Below are positions 54,629-64,000 of a stretch of DNA of 64,000 bases, piece by piece. The notes beneath the pieces are model-generated. The model ran no database searches. It saw nothing but the letters and a program-made list of their open reading frames with translations, and was not told the DNA's origin. The number at the start of each line of letters is the position of its first letter. The first letter of the stretch is position 1. This DNA is from Rhizopus sp. PT2906 (taxonomy: Eukaryota > Mucoromycota > Mucoromycetes > Mucorales > Rhizopodaceae): positions 1 to 64,000 of the forward strand of contig JAMYHX010000053.1 of assembly GCA_025529335.1 (NCBI GenBank), given 5' to 3'. A program made the translations under genes and the position numbers.

Positions 54629-56630
54629 TTAAACGATTATAAAAAGAAAGAGAGAAAAAGAAAAAGTGAAGAGAAAAAAAAAGAGTTTGGGGTATTAATG
54701 TGGAACAAAATAATTTCCCCTGATTTTTTATAGGCAGTTTAAAGGGATCAAATACTAAACTTACGTTATGCTTATTCTACATAAACATATTCGCCTCAGA
54801 TATTACACGCTTATATATCTATTTTGCAGGTGAAATATATGTGACATCCCTTCAATAAACATTTATTTCAAAGCAAGGAAGGGTATCTTTTAATAAAGGT
54901 CAAATAGCAGTAAATATATTGCTGTGTTACGTTTCACTTTTCATTGGACTTATTAACTGTTGTCATGGTTCCTTTGATTTCACGCATTGAAAGATGAATT
55001 CTGGTTGGACATCACATCCAATACATCCTAATTTCCTTTTTTGTAAACCAAGGACTAAATCTTTAACAGTTTAATCGTTGTAAACATCACTTTAAGCTTA
55101 TCCTTTTCTTAAGCCTTTTTTTTTAATATCAGGGAAACATGGTCAGCATATGCACTCTGTAGCTTTTTACACATTCTGAGCTATACATTTTATATTCATT
55201 CTTTGAAATAAAGCATAATCCTATCATGTATAATGTTAAATGAATGAACATGGTCAACACAGTCGCTATTAAAACCATAGGGAAATTGGATAAACTAACG
55301 TTTTATAAAATATACACTGTCCTATACCGAGCACATTTTGAGAACGAAGCATGAACATATCGTATTAATGCTTCAGGAACCTTGTCGCAGTTTAAATTTG
55401 AACAATTGAAAGGTTTAGTTTGTCTTTCGTTTGTTATTGAACGTGATTACAAAGTAAATGCTTGGTATATTTTGGAGACTATTTCAAGTACAGTCATGAC
55501 GTGCTTCAAGACAGCTTTCTATCATTTTTGGAAGGCACAAGGTCAAAAAATAGAGGTCAAAAGACAGACATGCAAATGGGTGCCTTTGAGAATTTTTTGT
55601 TGTTGTGGAATGTCTTTCAAGATCAACAAGATCTCGTGTGAATCGTTTAAACTACGACTATAGGTCACCATGAAAATTGCCTCAAACAATTCAATAAGAA
55701 TAATAGCCTATGCTTTTTAACACGCTAAGCAACTGCTGACTTTCACGCCAAGTAACTTTGCATCATTATCAGTGATTGCTTACTGTTTTGCCCAAAGTAG
55801 TATTACGAGTGGCCTGCTGCTCTACATGATTGTCTCCAAATTGTGGATATCTTGCTTCTGGTAGTAATACAAGCTAAGCTTCAAACACGTTTACTAAACC
55901 GCGATGAACCGTAATATTAGTCACAGAAAAGACAGATTAGAATTTGAGTGTAGCTTTTTATGATCGCATGATAGATATGACATCAGGTGTATAGCTTTGA
56001 CCAATGATGTACACATATATATATAAAAGACAACGATGTGATTATAGAAAGTGTATTTTTTTACAAGTCGAGCCAATCATGTTGACGTTCTTTTTCATTC
56101 TGTGGATGCCTTTTTTCGATCAGCTGTTGTTTACATGACTAGTATCCAATAAAGAAAAAGTGATTAGGCTTCATTCTAAGAAAATGCTATCGGCCACAGT
56201 CGGATGTTACTTCCAAACGAAGATACAATAGTGCCAAGAGTAGTCAACAGGGTTCCCCCAGATTTCCAGGAAAGGTAAGATTAGTGTCATTCTCGGATTG
56301 ATTACCATGAATCATTGTGTCTGTGTGTAAAGAATGGTACTAAACACAGCCACGAGTTTATTCATTTTAAACCTTTGAAAACTACATTGCGACAATCGTA
56401 GGGTCCAACTTGACTCTTTCATTGGGCATCAGGGAGAGGAGAGAAAGGGTTTTGGTAGTGCTGTCATAGTGATAAAGTTCATCTTAATCGTTACTGTTTG
56501 TTAATTTTAACTTTTAATGTGCCACGAACAAATTTATTTTTTTTTCTTCCTTCTCTTTTTAAGCCTTTTCTCTTTCTTTTTCTTTTTCTTTTTTTTCTTC
56601 TTTCTTTCCCCTCTCTTTTCTTTTCTCTCA
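54629..56630. other. Long gene-poor stretch
   Basis: About 2 kb with no gene I can support. Short frames (for example 55382..55663 on the + strand) show no family motif. The right end (56535..56630) is an almost pure CT tract leading to the sugar transporter. The first exon of that transporter may lie within this stretch. Confidence 0.4.
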
Positions 56631-59025
56631 GTTTCCCAGAATAATCAGGATATCAACCCGCTTTCGACAATTGGTCGTAATGCGACTTCAACTGTCTAGT
56701 ACAACAAGAGTACAGCTATATTGCTGGTAGATTGAGAAATGATTATATATGTATTTGATATGGATTAACACTTTATAAATGGCTTGTTATGATAGTTTTC
56801 TAGCATTAGGAGGCTTACTAGTAAATAATTTCTTCCTCCCAAAAAAAAGCACTCTAGTCATTGTTTCAAATTAACCTCTTTTTTTTAGTGTGGGTAAATG
56901 TTATTAATGAAAATAGCGTAGAGAATAAAGAAACAAAGTTGTATTAATCTACGATCATCAGTTATAACTTTGCAGTGATGACAGGAATTCTATTGATGCC
57001 ATCGTTTCAACAAGATATGGTTAATGTAGATGATGGAACAAGTAGTGTCATGATCAGTGCATTAATGGCTGGTACAGTGATTGGCGCCATTTTTTCAGGA
57101 CCATTAGCAGATGCGATTGGAAGAAAGGCACTTATGGCACTAGGAATTATTGCATTTATCTTTGGTAATGTTCTTCAAGTTGGTGCAGATAATCTAAGTA
57201 CAATGTATGGTGGAAGGAGCGTGACAGGTGTCAGTATTGGGTAAGTTTCTTTCCCCCTTTTCTTTTTTTTTTTTCTCTTTACCCGTATTTTCCATTAGAA
57301 ACATAACCATCAATTAAATAGGATGCTCTCTATGGCTGTGCCATTGTGTAAATCTTTTGTCTTATTGGCTTGGTTTTTAACTCTATGTGCTTACTTTATT
57401 ATATTTTTAGATCAGTCAGAAATTGCTCCAAAGAATATGCGTGGTAGATTAATGTCTATCCAACAATTCACCATGACACTAGGAATAGCAGTAGCTTATT
57501 GGATTGATTATGCATTCATGGATGTGGATGAATCTACAGGATGGAGGTACCACTTTTTTTTTTTGGTACATAACAGCATTAGTCTTAATATACGTCAATA
57601 TCTTAGACTTGCTATTGGAATTCAACTTATACCTGCGCTCTTTGGCCTGATAGGATTACTCTTATTAATTCCAGAAAGTCCTCGCTACTCGATTGATAAA
57701 AAGCATACGACACAGGCACTTCACACTCTTGCCAAGATTCGTGGGGATGGCACAATAACACATAATGCAGCATTAATGGAATTTGTAGAAATGAAGCAAA
57801 ATATCACTTTTGAACACAAAATTTTCAAGAATGAAAAGTATAAACGTATCTTTTTTTCTGGACCTGAAAACAATCGAAGGAGGCTTCTCCTTGGCATGGG
57901 TGTTCAGATCTTTCAACAACTGACAGGCATTAATGCAATATTGTAAGGTTTGAGAAGTAGAGAGCGGGTCATTTGAAGAAGGTTTTTTTTTTTCTCACAT
58001 TTCACATCTTTAGAGTATTTGCTCCCCAAATATTTAAAGCCGCTGGATTGTCTGGAAAAGGCGTTGCACTCATGGGTAAAAGTTAAGAATAAGAAGATAT
58101 ATTCTTTATTAATACATACTTAGCAAATGCATTGAGTGGATCGATTAATCTACTAGCAACCATACCTGCAATGATCTTTGTAAGTTATTAATGAAAATGA
58201 AAAAATATTTATGCAAAACTCATTTAAAAAAGATTGATAAATGGGGCAGACGACCTACCATGATTATCGGAGCCATTGTTTGCTGTATTTGTATGGGAAT
58301 CATGGCAATTTTAGCAGGTAGACATGGATATGGACATGATGCAGTTACTACAGAGAGCGACACTGGTGATAGTATGAGCATGATTGATCAAAAAAACCCT
58401 TTGGTTCTTTTATTTGACACTAATGCGCCTACCATTGGATTCTTGGTTGTCATGTATGTCTATGTGGCAGCTTATTCATGCACCTGGGGCACACTGGGCT
58501 GGGTTTATCCTGCCGAACTTTATTCTCAAGGTGTAAGAGCCAAAGCTCTTGGTATATCAACAGCCTTCAACTGGATAACGACTTATGCAGTACTTCAACT
58601 AACACCCATCATGCTACGAAATATTGAATGGAGAACATATGTATTATTTTGCGTAATGTGTCTCATCATTGCAATCATTGTTCATCTCTACTTTCCTGAA
58701 ACAAGTGTATGTGTATCATTTGTATTCCAGATATAAAATGACTCACATTGATCATCATTAGGGTAAATCATTAGAAGAAGTTGATCTCATATTCAGCTGT
58801 CGATTTAATTATTACGATGTGAACGTACACCATCCTCAAACAGCTGCAGAAGCATTAGCACAGATGGAAAAAGTTCAACAGCGAGATAAGAACCTGTATC
58901 GATTTCCATTTACACCCGAAAGAAGCTTCAGTACAAATAGTCATCATAAAAGATCTACTCTTTTACCACAATATCATCAGCCATCCTATGTAGTCAAGTT
59001 CCCGCAAGATGCTTATCGTCGTTAA
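56631..59025 (+). CDS. MFS sugar transporter with 25-, 5- and 26-nt exons; 5' end unresolved
   Basis: Hexose-type MFS porter. Exons: (56631)..56698, 56796..56820, 56889..56893, 56962..57240, 57322..57347, 57411..57546, 57607..57942, 58014..58075, 58124..58179, 58233..58706, 58762..59025. Across the tiny exons the helix 1 sequence reads 'TVYFLALGGLLCGYNFAVMT', as expected for the family (GGLxxGY). The third listed exon is only TGTGG, supplying Cys-Gly. Family motifs: 'GPLADAIGRKALM', 'YQSEIAPKNMRGRL', 'PESPRY', 'GVQIFQQLTGINAI', 'DKWGRRPTM', 'PAELYSQGVRAKALG', 'PETSGKSLEEVD'. The start codon is not identified: the frame is open upstream into a CT tract that looks like a splice-acceptor tract, so another 5' exon is likely. 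About 575 aa are covered. Confidence 0.85.
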
Positions 59026-59346
59026 TTATTCAAACTCTGTAGATACTCATATACCACTTAATCTCTCTCTATCTCTATCTATCTATCTCTACTTTTGCTT
59101 TTTTACTCCAAGTAATTAATAACTATCATAGCAGCACCCACCCACACAGCAAAAATACTTTTAGTTTCATATACCACAGATATTTTCTTTATATTGTATA
59201 TAAGGGTATTTATAATCATAATTGATAATAATAACACACACACACATATATATATATCTTTCTTTCCCATTGCTTCTAGGATTTACTAGTCTAAATAATT
59301 GATTTTTTTCCTGTTTGACTTTTTTATATTTATTCTTTTGTTTGAC
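59026..59346. other. Spacer with simple repeats before SNAPC4
   Basis: 321 bp containing a tct/atct microsatellite (59061..59092) and an (ac)/(at) run (59235..59258). It holds the sugar transporter 3' end and the SNAPC4 promoter. No gene. Confidence 0.5.
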
Positions 59347-61229
59347 ATGGTTGAATCCAATGAGAGCACACAAGATGACCCTTTATCAGCTGTATTATCC
59401 CAATTAGTCTCTCCAGATAACCTTGATCCTGAACTTCAAGCTGTGGACGACGATCAAGATATGCAGGACATTCTTGATGCTTTACTTGAATTACAACGAT
59501 TAGAGGGGCAAGAAGGTGATTTATTTGATCAAGACAATCTCACCATTAGTTATGCTATTTCACTCAATCAAGAGTTACAACGAGAAGCCGAAAGACAGGT
59601 TGCACTCATCGATCAGCAAATGAAGTTGGTGATAGATAGACTTGTATGTGAAACTTTTTTGCTTTTAGTCGCATTAGAAATAACTCCCATTGTATAGAAC
59701 AACTTGAAAGCCATAGCTCGACAGGAAAGCACTTGCAAACACTTTAGAAAGAGCGGTTATTCTCAAAGCATAAAGAAAGTCTTGTTCTTTGATGAAGGTG
59801 AATTATTACAAAACAGCGACGAAGAAAGTCATGATGAGGAAAGTGAAAGTAGTGACGAGGAAAACGATGAAAATGTAGATAGTTCAAATAATGAAGGATA
59901 TAGGATAGCAAGAGGATGTAAGTTGTATTTGATCAACAAGATCATATCCTTAAAACCTATTTTCTTTAGGGACGGGATTGGAAAGAAAGAGGTTATTTGA
60001 AGCAATCCATTCGGAAGCAAAGAGAGTGATAGCTCATGAATTTTTGAAAAGGTATACATACATACGCTCGTTGGGGTTGATAACTAATAAAGAACGTTAG
60101 AAATGAACCATGGCGTGTTTGGGAGATTGACAAAATGGCTCCAGCTGAATTAGAGGCTGTTCCTGTCAACATGATTGACTGGGAACGTGTGAGCTCTTTA
60201 CATGTCACCACTCGTGACCCTAATGAATGTTTGATCCAATGGACGACGCAAGAACATCCTGCTATTAATAAGAAGCCTTGGTCTGCTCAGGAATCAGCCA
60301 AGCTTAATAGCCTCGTCTTGACTTACGGTGAGATTGGGCAGTGGGAAACGATCGCAAATGAATTAGGCACCAATAGGACAATCTCACAGTGTTTTTCACG
60401 GTATATGGCTGATAAACATGCTCGTGGACAGCATCGAAAATGGACACCAGAGCTGGATGCACTCTTGGAGAAGGGAGTTCGGATGTTTGGGGATCAGAAT
60501 TGGCAGCATGTCGCATCCATGTTTGGAAATAAGTCAGGGCAACAATGCTTGCAAAGGTGGCGAAAAGCAACTAGTCCAGCCATTATAAAACAACGGTGGA
60601 CACCTGAAGAAGATGATATGCTGAAGAGAGCAATGCAACTATATGGGATTGGTAATTGGAGAAAGATCCAGAGGTTGGTACCTGGAAGAACGGATATGCA
60701 ATGTAGAGAACGATATGTGAATAAACACGATGAGTCTGTTCGCCGCGATAGAATCACTGCTGAAGAAAAGCAAAAGATAAAAGAACTTGTAGAAAAGTAT
60801 GGACCAAAGTGGTCCTATCTTACTCAATATTTACCTGGAAGAACAGATAACCAAATAATGAAAACATATAGGTCCATAATAGCCTCTGAGGAAAGAAACA
60901 GAAAAAGTCTCGAGAGAAAACAGGAAAAAGAAAGGAAAAGACTCGAGAAAAAAGAGGCAAAGTTAAAGGTGAAACAGGCAAAACTAGAGGAAAGAGCAGC
61001 AAAGAAGAGACTATCTGAGCAGAAACAAGAAGAGGCGAATGCAAACAAAAAACCAAGAAAACGAAGGAGAAAGAATCAGGAAGTGGAGTCTGTTGTTCAA
61101 GAGGAGCCGAGTTCAAATAGACAGGAGGAACCGATTTTAGAGAGTCAACAGGAAAAGGAGCCTGCTGTCCAAGAAGAACTAAGTTTGAACGAGCAAGAGG
61201 TTACTACTGAGGGAGGATCGGGAAAATAA
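59347..61229 (+). CDS. SNAPC4: SNAPC4-like Myb-repeat subunit of the snRNA-activating complex
   Basis: Likely DNA-binding subunit of SNAPc, which recruits polymerases II and III to snRNA genes. Four exons: 59347..59643, 59698..59917, 59970..60051, 60101..61229; 575 aa. Residues 1-100 hold an acidic N-terminus and helix ('AISLNQELQREAERQVALID'); an acidic Ser run follows at about 140-160. From about 185 comes the SNAPC4-like lead-in 'MIDWERVSSLHVTTRDPNEC' (an Rh half-repeat), then Myb repeats with spaced Trp: 'KKPWSAQESAKLNSLV', 'HRKWTPELDALLEKGV', 'KQRWTPEEDDMLKRAM', each ending in a 'GR/NRT' helix such as 'VPGRTDMQCRERYV' and 'LPGRTDNQIMKTY'. The last 120 residues are Lys/Glu-rich coiled coil and an acidic tail. 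A generic R2R3 Myb is unlikely given the repeat number. Confidence 0.87.
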
Positions 61230-61540
61230 TTCATAGGTGTGGCTTTTGTCCGGTTGTTGAAAAGTGAGAAAAAGTCTCTCTCTTTTTTGTATGTATCTGT
61301 AAATAATCCCTTATTTATAAAAGAAATATAACCTTCAATTAAGCATGGTTAGTTTATACACGAATAAATTATTAAAAACTATTGTTCATTCTTTTTATAA
61401 TGACTGTAGAAAAACGGATCTAAAGAAAATTTGACATGGAAGATTAATTATCTTGCAGCCCAAGTAAAAATAACATTAGTTATGAATTCATTAACAAACC
61501 AACACAAACATGTCTAATATAGGTTGGCGAAAAAACACAC
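61230..61540. promoter_or_regulatory. Spacer/promoter of BUD22
   Basis: 311 bp between SNAPC4 and the BUD22 start; an earlier ATG (61510) opens a different frame and is not used in the model. No other gene. Confidence 0.4.
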
Positions 61541-62841
61541 ATGAAGACGGCCATTATGGCTGCATCAAGAGCAAAACATCAACAGATCCATAATCCAAAC
61601 TCTCAACCAACAGATACAGAAGCTTTAAAAGAGGAGCTACAGAATACTAGAAAATTGAAGCTAGAACATAAACTGGTAAGCATTCATTGATTTGGTCTAT
61701 TTGACAACATATAATTAACAAGTATACGAAAGCATCAAGGAAGAAGAGAGATAAAAAGTGCATTAAAGAAATCAAAGATTATTGAAACACAAAAACAGAT
61801 CAAAAAGATCAAGTCAGCCACGGCCATGGAAGAAAAGTAAATAGTGTTATGTTTCTTTCTTTTCTGTTTTCTCATAGCGATTATAGGAAGGATGATGAGA
61901 AAGAATCTCAAAAGAAAGTGAAGCCAGGAGATCTACCAAAGCTTGAAAAAGAACTAGATATGCTAAAGGTACATGATGAGATAGTCGATAGATCATAACA
62001 TAATAATCTTTCTGTGTATCATAGCATGTGGATCTTGAATATCTTGCAGATAAAAAAATCAAATCGACCCTTCAAAAGAACCCTGCATTTAAGAATGAGG
62101 AACTAGTGAAACAAGTGATAGATAGTATTGAGATAAACAACAAGTATTCAGAGGATATTGACAAGTTGATATTATCCAACATTGAAGCAAGATTATTAGC
62201 ACACAAGTCAGTTGTGGCCGAAGTTCAAGGTATCACTCAGTCCTTTATCAGCATCTTGAAGGGAGATGCAGAAAAGATTGAGAAAAAGAAGGCCGAGGAA
62301 TTAAAAAAGAAGAAAAAGGCTGAAGAAGCAAAAAAGAGAGCAGCTGAAGCAAATGACGAAGGGCAAGGTGCTAAGAGACAAAAGATGAATGGCAAACCTA
62401 ATGCTTCATCCAAATTTACGGAGTCCTTGGCAGAATACGATGAAAAGAATGATGAATTCTTCAAAAAGATCTATGAAGGCGAGACGAAAAAGAATAGACC
62501 AGGACAAAGACAGAGAAGAAAGTAAGTTGACAACAACAACAACAAAAAAAGGTATATAATGGATTTAACGAACATCTTAATTCTATAGACAATGGGAAGA
62601 ACTGTATGGTAGGAAGGCAAATCACATTTCTGAACAGTATAAGCAACGAGAAGAGAAGCGATTGGCCAATCCAAACTATAAGCCAAAGAAAAAACAAGAA
62701 AAGAAACCAGAAATTAAGAAGGCTCCTGTTGAGCCTATGCATCCATCATGGGAAGCCAAACGTCAACAACAAGAGATGATGTCCAAGGCTTTAAGCGGAA
62801 AAGTGTCTTCAAATAATAAAATTGTGTTTGATGACGACTAA
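61541..62841 (+). CDS. BUD22: BUD22/SRFBP1 family ribosome biogenesis protein
   Basis: Nucleolar factor of small-subunit rRNA processing (yeast Bud22) related to human SRFBP1. Five exons: 61541..61675, 61733..61836, 61878..61968, 62025..62521, 62589..62841; 359 aa. The exon 2 acceptor is the AG in 'tacgaaag', because the earlier AG at 'aacaag' breaks the frame. The N-terminus is helical; 'ALKKSKIIETQKQIKKIK' matches the early Bud22 helix. A Lys/Glu-rich coiled coil follows ('EKKKAEELKKKKKAEEAKK'). The C-terminal signature is clear: 'KKNRPGQRQRRKQWEELYG' then 'ANHI', 'MHPSWEAKRQQQE' and 'KIVFDDD'. It converges on the O-methyltransferase with 75 bp between stops. Confidence 0.9.
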
Positions 62842-62916
62842 TATAATCAACTATGGATAACATATCTTTCAATAAATACAAACATCTAGCATGAGTGAAG
62901 TTTAAGATATACATAT

Positions 62917-63612
62917 TTATTTAACATAACAAAAAGCAAGGCCATCATGGCGTCCAGAGCTCACAGTTTGTAAAGCAGTGGCAACAACGCGGTCATCTTT
63001 GGTGGTAAAATCATTAAAGTCACGAACTCCCTTAAAATGTGGTTCATTCTGAAAATTTTCATCCAAAAAGCGGCCACCAAACACTACATTATCCGTGACA
63101 ATCAATGTACCTGGTCGAGAAAGTTGAATAGCACGATTGAAGTAGTTCACATTGTTATCTTTGTCAGCGTCAATAAAGACTAAGTCAAAAGCAGGCTCCT
63201 TCTTGGCAATCAAGTCATCGAGTGTATCCAAAGCAGCACCAACCTTAATTTCAACAATTGAAGATAGACCGGCATTTTCGATGTTCTTTTTAGCAATATC
63301 TGCATGCTTGGGATTCCTTTCACAAGTAATTACTTTGGCAGAACCAGGATTGCCTGAGGTATTAGCAAGTACTGCGCGACCAAAATGGATAGAGCTAAAA
63401 CCACCCAATGTTCCCACTTCCAGAATACGTTTAGCTGAAGTAGATAGAGCAAGGACTTGAAGGAGTCTGCCATGTAAGAAGGACACGTTTTGAGAAGGTA
63501 AACCGGCTTCCTGACTTGATCTTAAAGCTTCTACTAGTACTTTATCTTCTCTTACACCAAGACGAGTTTCAAAGTATCCTTCAACAGTTTTAGCAGTTTG
63601 TTCGGAGGCCAT
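62917..63612 (-). CDS. SAM-dependent O-methyltransferase (family 3, COMT/CCoAOMT-like)
   Basis: Transfers a methyl group from SAM to a small hydroxylated, probably catechol-type, substrate. A single exon encodes 231 aa, typical for the family. Motif I 'ILEVGTLGGFSSIHFG' binds SAM. 'VITCERNPKHADIAKKNIE' carries the acidic ribose-binding Glu. 'FDLVFIDADKDNNVNYFNRA' holds the metal-binding Asp pair, and 'GTLIVTDNVVFGGRF' holds the third metal ligand. No signal peptide or membrane helix, so it is cytosolic. Natural substrate unknown. The start at 63612 is the only Met before the conserved N-terminal helix. Confidence 0.95.
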   Translation of the reverse strand: MASEQTAKTVEGYFETRLGVREDKVLVEALRSSQEAGLPSQNVSFLHGRLLQVLALSTSAKRILEVGTLGGFSSIHFGRAVLANTSGNPGSAKVITCERNPKHADIAKKNIENAGLSSIVEIKVGAALDTLDDLIAKKEPAFDLVFIDADKDNNVNYFNRAIQLSRPGTLIVTDNVVFGGRFLDENFQNEPHFKGVRDFNDFTTKDDRVVATALQTVSSGRHDGLAFCYVK

Positions 63613-64000
63613 AATGACAATAATACAAACAATAATGTAAAAAGGCGAAAATTGTCCCTTTTATATCCACACTCCTAACAATGTCTTATTCCGCAATAAT
63701 TTACCATCTTTAGTTAATGCCAGGTCGGGGGTCTGTAAGATGCATGAATCGTGTGTATTGATAAATAAAGAGAGCCAAGAGTTTTTTGACCAATAAGCAT
63801 TGAGCTCTAATCAGATCAAGTTACAGCCTAGATCAAGCACAGAACATTCAAGTAAAAGTAATCCAAAAGTATCCAAGCAAAATGATATTCGTTACTGTTT
63901 TAATCAGAGTCTATTTACTTTAAACAAAATGTACAAGCATAGATTCCTTTTGGATTAATTTTTTATACAAAAAAGTGATACATACTATGATGTACAGCAA
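63613..64000. other. Right-edge spacer
   Basis: 388 bp upstream of the O-methyltransferase; presumed promoter of that gene. No further gene can be supported up to the window edge. Confidence 0.4.

Noticed and set aside
55382..55663. 93-codon ORF in the long spacer
   Set aside because: No ATG start at its beginning, no recognised motif, and surrounding sequence is stop-rich.
1..64000. CRISPR arrays, rRNA genes, tRNA genes
   Set aside because: I saw no regularly spaced direct repeats, rRNA-like sequence or B-box-like motif in a plausible cloverleaf; a dedicated tRNA scan was not possible.

Overview
The window is nuclear DNA of an early-diverging filamentous fungus, most likely a Mucorales member (Mucoromycota). 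The support is: short GT-AG introns of about 45-80 nt, compact intergenic spaces, A/T-rich spacers with long homopolymers, Mucoromycota-type transposon relics (MULE, IS630/Tc1-like, GCR1-domain type), and genes typical of early-diverging fungi (MMADHC cobalamin chaperone, phytochelatin synthase, TRIC channel, CEP104). I derived exon structures by hand from splice sites. Every joined model given here keeps frame across all its introns.

Layout, left to right. 1-625: truncated phytochelatin synthase (-). 0.6-3.5 kb: gene-poor, with a decayed MULE transposase. 3.9-16.9 kb: dense housekeeping block with complex I NDUFS2 (+), SF3B1 (-), complex I NDUFA11 (+), GINS PSF1 (-), NUP192 (-) and MMADHC (+). 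17.0-22.5 kb: LAM/Aster-type sterol transfer protein (+), a dead IS630-like transposase, and an APC-family permease (+). 22.5-32.3 kb: diverged inverted repeat, POT1-like OB-fold gene (+), several small or lineage-restricted genes, acetyl-CoA acetyltransferase ERG10 (-), and long gene-poor stretches. 32.4-35.5 kb: a complete 15-exon CEP104 homologue (+). 35.6-39.9 kb: CRIB small effector (-), an unrecognised disordered protein (-), a GCR1-domain relic, and a BORCS8-like candidate (-). 40.2-46.6 kb: FetB/UPF0014 permease (+), CYS-3-like bZIP factor with a repeat-laden 3' region (+), PEX10 (+), YTP1-like membrane protein (+). 47.0-54.6 kb: SNT2 chromatin factor (+), TRIC channel (-), ornithine cyclodeaminase/mu-crystallin homologue (+), RNase H-like protein (-). 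56.6-63.6 kb: MFS sugar transporter (+), SNAPC4 (+), BUD22/SRFBP1 (+), O-methyltransferase (-).

The genes do not form one pathway. Two encode complex I subunits, several serve RNA and DNA information processing (SF3B1, PSF1, NUP192, SNAPC4, BUD22, SNT2), and the rest are transporters and organelle proteins. Arrangement is often divergent (SF3B1/NDUFA11, NUP192/MMADHC, TRIC/OCD) or tightly convergent (SNT2/TRIC stop codons 18 bp apart; NDUFA11/PSF1; BUD22/OMT).

The strongest items for follow-up are: a full-architecture ciliary-tip protein CEP104 in a fungus group without flagella; eleven spaced TTCAACA elements directly after the bZIP stop codon; tiny coding exons (5, 16 and 10 nt) in three genes; a single-OB POT1-like gene with an A8 frameshift point; and a cobalamin-chaperone gene sharing a promoter with a nucleoporin. 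I found no CRISPR array, rRNA, tRNA, or obvious bacterial-style gene cluster.
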